The notes beneath the pieces are model-generated. The model worked only from the letters and a program-made list of their open reading frames with translations. It searched no databases and was not told where the DNA came from. A stretch of DNA of 64,000 nt from Owenia fusiformis (Eukaryota > Annelida > Polychaeta > Sabellida > Oweniidae), in the NCBI GenBank assembly GCA_903813345.2, contig CAIIXF020000005.1, positions 41,085,394 through 41,149,393 of the forward strand, read 5' to 3'. Below, one piece after another: positions 57,701 to 64,000 of this stretch; the stretch's first letter is position 1; every line of letters begins with the position of its first letter. The position numbers were made by a program, and so were the translations under genes.

Positions 57701-60243
57701 CAGACCATTGAAAGTTTGCATACTACCTTAAAATGATCTCATCAACTCTCAATAAAATCATTATGATGATTGAAGACTAACTGAATGAATTATTCAATGA
57801 TGTTAATGTACCCCCTGTAATTTTCCTTTTTAAGGTCAAAAACCCAATTTTGACAACTTTCGCCCCGGATATGGCGCATCAGACAAAAACTTTCTGAAGT
57901 ATCACATAAAAATACATAAGAAACAAGTAATTTCAATTTGTTCAGAAGCGGGTACATTTTTCGGTGCTACCTCACTACCTAATAGTATTTATAATCATAT
58001 AGAATTTCCACTGATTTCCACCGATTTAAACCAAAACAGTGATAAATACTGCTTTTTTCTCAAAAATTCAAAATTGCCACCAAGTAATTTACCCAGTATG
58101 CCAAAAGATCTTGACACTAGTCTGTTCTTACATCTGTAAAACTCAAGTTAAACAGGTAAGCTATTTTCTTGGAATTTCGATGACATGATTTATATGGAGC
58201 CCTCCAGTCCAAATGCAACCACGCCCATCAGCATAACATGATGCAAACTGAGATATTTTATATTTTATTATATTAGTTGAAATAATAAAACCAGTTCACT
58301 AACCATTAATATAAATAGTCATTAAAACACCTATTATCAGACAATTACAGCAAAACCTGTCTACATGGAACACCTTTGGTATCTAGTGTTCCACTTAGGA
58401 GTTGTTTCACTTTATAGAGATTCATTTAACATTAGGTCAGTTGGTCTTGGGACTCTCAAAAGTGTTCAACTAACAGAGGTGTTCCACTTCTAGGTGTTCA
58501 ACCTTACATGTTTCACTGTAGTTAAAACCTTACCTTTTTTCCCACTCTCTGCCAACTTTGCCATGTCAGTGAATGCTTTACGTGCACTAGTGACACTCTC
58601 TTGATTAGCTGCATAGATATCCTGTATATAAGGAAACATATCACTATCAGTACAACTTAAAAGTTCATAAAAAACATTTTAATACCAATTGCAGGAAGTC
58701 AAATTACATTGATATCTGTTTACAACTATCTCTTACATCTGTTACAGTTTTGAAGAACGCATATGGATCAGTTTTTCCTGCTACAAGGTATATCGGGGCA
58801 CTAGCTGCAATGGCGCCATCTACCAGGTTGGGGTACTTGAACCGCATGTAAGCTGAGAGCATGCCTCCATAGCTGGAAAATATCATTCAAAAACTAACTG
58901 TATGTAATGACACTGCCATCTTTATTAAAATACCAAAAGCCTAAAATTAAAATATGTTGGATCGTCAAATAAACATCTCAGCAAAATGTTACAGAAATAC
59001 TCATTTACATTGTGAAATCATATTTTAAATGGTGTATTATATCTTCTACTTTTGCTCTAATTTTCCTTGCATACTCTAGTTCCTGAATTCTATACCCTAT
59101 ATATTAACTAATTCATTCCTCTTATAGATGGCGATTAAATTCCAGTAAGACACATGATTTTCATTTCAATTTTCTGATTTATTAGAAAAAATGCTTCAAC
59201 CCTGAACCGAATGTACAAACACACGCACATGCAAACTGCATAGCCTTTGATATCTGCTAAATAGATATCTACTGATAAATGCCATTTGGTTGGATAATAA
59301 AAATATAATTTTGCTTTCAAGCTGTTTAGCTCTCAGTGTAATAATGTTCTATAACAATGGTCTTAATGCCTATAGAGGTTATTGCGCCTCATTCTGAATC
59401 TTCAATCTAAAGTCAATCAAGCATATGCATGTACATGTACTATCATTGTACGTGCATATTTACATGTTATATGTATAAAATCAAATAACTGTTTGTCCTT
59501 TTTATGCTTTCATGTATTCTATTTCAAAATTGATAAAAGTTCAATTGTGGTTGTTACACTAAAATTGATTGAGTAGACTATTCTATTTGTATGTAAGATA
59601 GCTGTGTCATATTTTAAAGATATACATGGTATAATGAAAAGTGCTGCACATGTATTTCTTTACATCATCCTAAAAACAAGGAAATCTGTCATTTTGAAGA
59701 GAGCAAATTCAAGGTCAGGACCAGAGGGTGGGAATATATGACCATTACTCCCAGAGTAGGGAATTGACAACCAATATTTTTTGTCAAAATCCCATTCTCA
59801 CACAAACCTTTGAATGGTACTTACTTGCTGTTAACATGGGAAGGTGTTTTGCAATGGAGGTGTACAATTTAAATCAGCCCTCTAAAAATTCAGTCTTCCT
59901 CAGGACCAGACAACAATGGTAAATAGATATGTAGAGTACAAGGCCCATATTTAGCCTACCATCTACCCTCATGTACCCCCAATTGGCATACCCCCCCCCC
60001 TAACATAACAAGAAATATAAGGGACCATAGGCTTGTTGGACTAGAGTAGCACATGATTGAAATGTACCTTCCTCCAAAGGTAATCACTGGACACTTGGTT
60101 GCGTTCATTGTTTCTTTGATGTTGGATATGAGGTGAGCATAATCAGCCATGGCTTGTTCAATGGTAAGCAGACCGATGTATGGGTGCTTGAAACTCCACT
60201 CTGGGCCCCACTCTGAGAAGGGAGCAGACCCGCCATAGAATCT
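48747..60243 (-). CDS. DPP7: Dipeptidyl peptidase 2-like serine peptidase (S28), N-terminus not found
   Basis: Ten exons read on the minus strand: 60068-60243, 58737-58872, 58534-58621, 53604-53767, 53402-53462, 53034-53155, 52706-52862, 52360-52424, 51921-51991, 48747-48852 (stop). Phases agree across all. The product would be a lysosomal/vesicular aminopeptidase releasing N-terminal dipeptides ending in Pro or Ala. Features: [23 protein letters not shown], catalytic Ser in [18 protein letters not shown] (split across the first intron), [28 protein letters not shown] with WDFQACTE (the insert typical of DPP2 rather than PRCP), [12 protein letters not shown] (Asp), [10 protein letters not shown] (His). 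The exons encoding the signal peptide and about the first 120 residues were not found in 60,244-64,000 and probably lie beyond. The usual Cys after the PIK motif is missing (AAAEML instead). Two large foldback elements occupy introns. Confidence 0.9.
49135..51278. mobile_element. 2.1-kb foldback element with CCATGG-rich arms
   Basis: Inside the last DPP7-like intron. Ends are CCCTTAAGAAAAAAGCCATGG and its inverted complement, flanked by TA (49133-49134, 51279-51280). Arms of about 250 bp contain some eight copies each of CCATGG linked by short spacers, continuing into 'gtaaaatcaacaattttgg'. A second CCATGG cluster (49790-49990) contains 'gcaatcaaaagccatgg' repeats. No coding frame. A TA target suggests a DDE-family origin, but I know no such family. 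Confidence 0.75.
51496..51544. repeat. 18-bp tandem repeat, three units
   Basis: 'cctctcctatttaacttg' occurs about two and a half to three times in a row with minor changes, in the last DPP7-like intron. Confidence 0.7.
51618..51712. repeat. Near-perfect hairpin in the last DPP7-like intron
   Basis: Left arm 'ataatggttgattctgtata...' (51618-51653) and right arm '...tatacagaatcaatcattat' (51678-51712) pair with few mismatches around a ~24-base loop. Confidence 0.75.
51743..51840. repeat. Irregular tandem motif GAGTTGTATA
   Basis: '(g)gagttgtata' or close variants recur about every 20-28 bases, at least five times, just downstream of the hairpin. Unknown role. Confidence 0.5.
53908..57975. 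mobile_element. 4.1-kb foldback element with subrepeated arms
   Basis: Lies in a DPP7-like intron. Ends GTGAGGTAGCACCGAAAAAT and the inverted complement are flanked by TA (53906-53907, 57976-57977). The outer ~400 bp (53908-54310, 57575-57975) are near-identical inverted copies. Each arm then carries three subrepeats of ~360 bp anchored by 'gatcaaaagtgggcgtcgcc': 54411, 54775, 55121 on the left; about 57470, 57110 and 56735 inverted on the right. A unique core at about 55,390-56,600 separates the arms. Confidence 0.8.
55382..55582 (-). pseudogene. Unrecognised coding-like fragment in the foldback core
   Basis: A ~66-codon open stretch on the minus strand with segments [18 protein letters not shown] and [18 protein letters not shown] has protein-like composition but no family I recognise. 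It ends at a stop in the start of the third subrepeat. It may be the remnant of a transposase or captured gene. Short plus-strand frames at 55913-56113 and 56357-56593 in the same core are also unassigned. Confidence 0.3.
58348..58518. mobile_element. TA-flanked MITE of the AAACCTGT family
   Basis: Starts CAGCAAAACCTGTCTACATGG and ends with GTTTCACTG, flanked by TA (58346-58347, 58519-58520), with 'gtgttccact' and 'gtgttcaact' inside. It ends 15 bp before a DPP7-like exon. Confidence 0.6.
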
Positions 60244-62883
60244 CTGCAAGTACATTGGGAATATACATGAAAACTGAGTATTATAATATACTACTCTTTC
60301 TCAGAGCTGCAGTTCATATCTACACTCTTTAGATTGGAAAACATTCCTTAAACTTAACGAACATCAAGAAATATCACTATGTTTTATTCTCTGCTAGTAA
60401 ATAGCTAATATTTATTAATTCACATTTAAACATCAGTATACGGCCACAAAAAAAGTCTTAACGAGATGACTAAAATTTCATCAGAATCGAAGCTGTAAAA
60501 TTATCTGCAATTATCAGAGGTGTAGTATACCTGGCTGATGAGCGCAGGGTAATAATATACCTGCTTTGAGTGAATGCAATATCTAAATGCATCATAAAAC
60601 TCTTGCCAAGTCCTCAAGGAAAAGCCATATATTGCATGTTGCTAAGTAATAACTGTCCATTTCTACTCCCAACATCCTGACAACAAATTATATGGAAACA
60701 ATTCCAAAAATCAATGTGCTATAATATTACAGTTAGAAGGTCACAATAACCTAGATTCTTGTCATACATATTTTGGAAAAAGCATGCTCATGTTTGGAAA
60801 TAAGGTAATACGAGAAGTAGCCCAGTTTTAGAAACATATATTTTTACCTACTACCTTTATATACACTGTAATTTGTTATGTTACGTTATGATATTGAGGT
60901 AGACTGGATGATAAAAAATCTTTTTTGACTATAATGGCCAATTAATGAAATGGATAATATTATACATGATGGAAGATAAAATAGTGCTAATCAAATAAAT
61001 TGTATTTTAATTAAATATTTAATGGCATTTTCCTAATTACGGTATTTGTTTTTTGACTATTTGAATTGGTGGAACTACCTTAAGCCCTATGATTATTTCA
61101 CAAGAAGACTATTTACTATTTTGAATTCCTGTACAGTTTTCTAACTAATTAGTAATCAAATATTCAAGTTGTCCCCCTGACTGCCACTGCCACTAAGCAT
61201 AACAATAAGCACTGAGGAAATCACATTTAATTCCTATTTTTAAACACTTGCATTTCATTGATGAATCAATACACTGAGAAAACTGTCATTTATATCTGCC
61301 ACAATGCCACTAAATATTTAATTCTAAAAATTAAGCCACAGTATGAAGTGAGACCTGAGATGGAGGAAAATAATATGAATTCCTGAGGTTCAGATTCTTA
61401 TCAAGTATTTCATTGATTGAGAAGTAGAGCACTTAGACTTACCTGCGATATTAAGATGGGATAATAAGTAAAATATAATTGATTTGTCAGTTTGTATTGA
61501 TTCTGATAATGGATAACTGGTTTGATTACCAGATTTTTTAGAATTTTTCTACAAAAGTGTGATATATTCCTGTTGGTAATAAATTATTGCATTTAAAATA
61601 ACAAGTCAAAAAATAAAATGTAAATATCAATAATGTTACTAAACTAACAATATTAAGAACTAATAATATGATTTTTCAAATATCTATTTTAATACGTCCC
61701 ATGTGTGATAAGACTGTCACAAAATATATGATGGCTTAGCATACTTAGATACAGAGTCATTACGAGTTGATTTATCCCAGCTATAATAACAGAGAATGTC
61801 AACCTGTCAGAGTTTTAGTGAAGAAAAATAAGGTTTCTAATAAGCTAAGCCAAGGAGTTATTATAGAAGCTGCAAAACTACAATTTCACAAATGATAACT
61901 AACAGATTACTGTAACCTTGGAGAACTTCCATGATTCAATATCAAGATTTTCTGATTTTTAAATGTCTTGTGCGATTATATTTCATGATTAAAGACATTT
62001 GGACAATTTTTGAAGTGATAATGATTCAGATTTAACTGAATTATTGCTTCCTCCGCCAATTACAATTAACAAACTCTCATCAATGTTTTTGACACTCTCA
62101 AACATGACTGAAGTCATTAATGCTATATCCATTTTTACAAAGAATTTCGCACAATCTACATTTTGTGAAAATGCTACACTCATGAACATTTGAAACTTGA
62201 TGTTTTCTAGATTTACAGTATGCCTGTAGCGAAGAACAAATGAGAATGAATACAGGAAATAATATCTGAACTTAATGGCATATTGCATACTTTAGTATTC
62301 ACGCTATTGTTTCCTCAGCAATAAAGATTTATTTCATGCTGATGTTATAAATCAAGACTGATTAAATCATTAATCAATAGCTCTAGAATTTGGAGAATCA
62401 GATTTAGACCTGGGGAACTATGACTTTTGCAGCAAGAAAACACAACATGTTGCATACCACTAGCCATTGTTTGCAAACTTCTGGCATAAAAATACAACAA
62501 ATTGGTTGCTCAAAAGGCCCTCTGGTATGTTTATATTTTGTTAACAAAAACAACCTTGTTGACATTTTATAACTAAAAGGGATCCAGTCATCGAGATTTC
62601 TTTCCCACCGGACAATCAGTAATGTCCCAATATAACTGCTCATATAACATCTTACATACCTGAGGTATCTTGAGACCAAATTATGGACACAGTATAACCA
62701 ATATATTGAGGAAATCAACAGGACAACCAACAGAACACCAACTGTCAGAATTGAATGCAATAAGTGTAAAACAACATAAAATCGATTTTATCAATTCATC
62801 TATATTTTAAAGCCCCTGGAAGTAATAAATATGGCTTGCTAAAAGGATAAAAAATGTGTTATGGTTAAAAAAACAATGGTTGC

Positions 62884-62965
62884 AGCCCAGAATCGAACCC
62901 CAACCTTTGTGTCCAATAGATCACTGGAGTCAAACGCGCTATCCATTGTGCCACACAATCACTAT
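62884..62965 (-). repeat. Degenerate tRNA-Trp-like sequence
   Basis: On the minus strand GGCACAATGGATAGCGCG and TTTGACTCCAG resemble the D arm and CCA anticodon region of animal tRNA-Trp, and GGGGTTCGATTC a B box. There are ~10 extra bases after the anticodon loop and neither the T stem nor acceptor stem pairs, so it is a pseudogene or tRNA-derived repeat. Confidence 0.5.
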
Positions 62966-63599
62966 ATATCGCATCCTTCAAATTCTTTACCCATATCTTC
63001 AAATTCTTTACCCATATCAATAGTTTCTAAAAGTTATATAAGTAGGCTTTTTATTTGAAAATGATCAGTTAAATGACTGATAATTTTGAAATGAATATTT
63101 TTTCATCTCAATTTAAGAAAAACAATGTTTTATTGAGCATAGAATTTCCCATCGCGCGCCGTCTCTCTAAGCCAAATACAATCATTTGCTAAGGATATTG
63201 AGCCCAGGCAGCCAATCAGATTGGAGCAAACTGAAGTGGGTCATTTTAATTTTATTTCCAATTTCTCGACTATGAGGCCTGGAATAATGGCTGGGAACAT
63301 CATGAAAACTGAGACTGTTTACAAATTAATTGAAGCCTCACCATTGGTAAGTAAATAGACAAACTTGTTCAACATCAAATAACTTGAAAATATCAAGGGG
63401 CAATTGTCCATATGAAGGGCAGTTTTCATTTGTCTAAAAATTGGCAATGGACGGATGGATATAAGGATGAACAAGAATACAAACAAGGAAAACAAACCCC
63501 AACTATCCTCAACCATGATCTAGCTTGAAAAGAAACAAGGCACAGAGGTGAACAATATCGTACCTAAAACACAGCATTGTGGTCTTGTTGACCAAGAAA

Positions 63600-64000
63600 G
63601 CAAGATGGCCGCAGAAAAGTTAATCAGCTCTAGAACTTATCACTGTGTAACATATGTAAAAATTTGAACGGTTTGGCTGGAAACCTGTAGACAAGCCTCG
63701 ATAGACAAGATTTTAGGACGGAAAATCTAAAATGGCAACCTTAACATTTACCCAGAATGCCCAAAAACTAATCAGTTCTTGACGTTGATATGTAGAAACA
63801 TCCCTGAAAATTTCAGATGAATCCCTCAAATGGATTGGCTGTAAACCTGTAGACAAGTCTTGAAAGTGAAGATTTTAGGATGGAAAATCCAAAATGGCCA
63901 CCTTAAAATTTACCCAGAATGCCCAAAAACTAATCAGTTTTTGACGTTGATATGTAGAAACATCCCTGAAAATTTCAGATGAATCCCTCAAATGGTTTGG
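63600..64000. repeat. Second 161-bp core-repeat array (truncated by window end)
   Basis: The anchor 'catccctgaaaatttcagat' recurs at 63799 and 63961 (period 162). Units share 'ggaaaatc.aaaatggc', 'acccagaatgcccaaaaact' with the pearl-like element at 43.6-44.7 kb. Confidence 0.7.

Larger units (their letters stand above)
60244..64000. other. 5' part of the DPP7-like locus, no exon recognised
   Basis: I searched both strands by eye for the missing S28 N-terminal motifs (YFxxxLDHF, FYxGNEG, FAEHR) and found none. Sequence is AT-rich, with a tRNA-like copy near 62.9 kb and the 161-bp repeat array from about 63.6 kb. Confidence 0.45.

Noticed and set aside
62404-62760. 118-codon minus-strand hydrophobic frame as a membrane protein gene or missing S28 N-terminus
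   Set aside because: Composition follows AT-rich DNA; no S28 motifs, splice context or family resemblance.

Overview
This is animal nuclear DNA: AT-rich, with long GT-AG introns, many short inverted-repeat transposons and deeply conserved metazoan genes. A repeat with ~161-bp core units followed by an ACGG-type microsatellite resembles the pearl elements described from bivalves. I therefore lean towards a marine lophotrochozoan, probably a mollusc, but no marker here fixes the phylum. All exon boundaries below come from reading splice sites and reading-frame phase by eye.

Layout. (1) 1-9023, minus: gamma-tubulin complex component 3 (TUBGCP3), 18 exons visible, 3' end off the window. It carries a 2-bp frameshift, a tandem-duplicated partial exon, and repeats in intron 1. 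(2) 9119-14253, minus: a DIRS-type tyrosine-recombinase retrotransposon with open frames, inverted terminal repeats and an internal complementary region. It sits between the GCP3 start codon and what looks like the old GCP3 promoter. A Mutator-like MITE follows at 14338-14762. (3) 15420-16925, plus: an intronless lysosomal Pro-X carboxypeptidase (PRCP). (4) 18518-19036, plus: a SUI1/YciH-type translation-factor protein. (5) 20189-26623, minus: a seven-exon nicotinic-type Cys-loop receptor subunit with PIF/Harbinger-like and Tc1/mariner MITEs in its introns. (6) 26.6-32.4 kb: no gene, several foldback elements and a tRNA-like sequence. (7) 32423-47307, minus: a 24-exon, about 1,186-aa membrane-anchored VWDE-like protein; the exon lengths sum to an exact multiple of three. 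(8) 48747-60243, minus: an intron-rich dipeptidyl peptidase 2-like gene (DPP7, peptidase family S28) whose N-terminal exons were not found. Two large foldback elements (2.1 kb of CCATGG-rich arms; 4.1 kb with three inverted subrepeats per arm) lie in its introns. (9) 60.2-64 kb: no recognised exon, a degenerate tRNA-like copy and the start of another 161-bp repeat array.

The genes do not form a pathway. The window's distinctive feature is its load of inverted-repeat mobile DNA. The best leads are the DIRS element, in which the RT/RNase H frame lies wholly inside one uninterrupted Gag-to-recombinase frame; the lesions accumulated in GCP3; and the two large foldback elements, which I could not assign to a known family.
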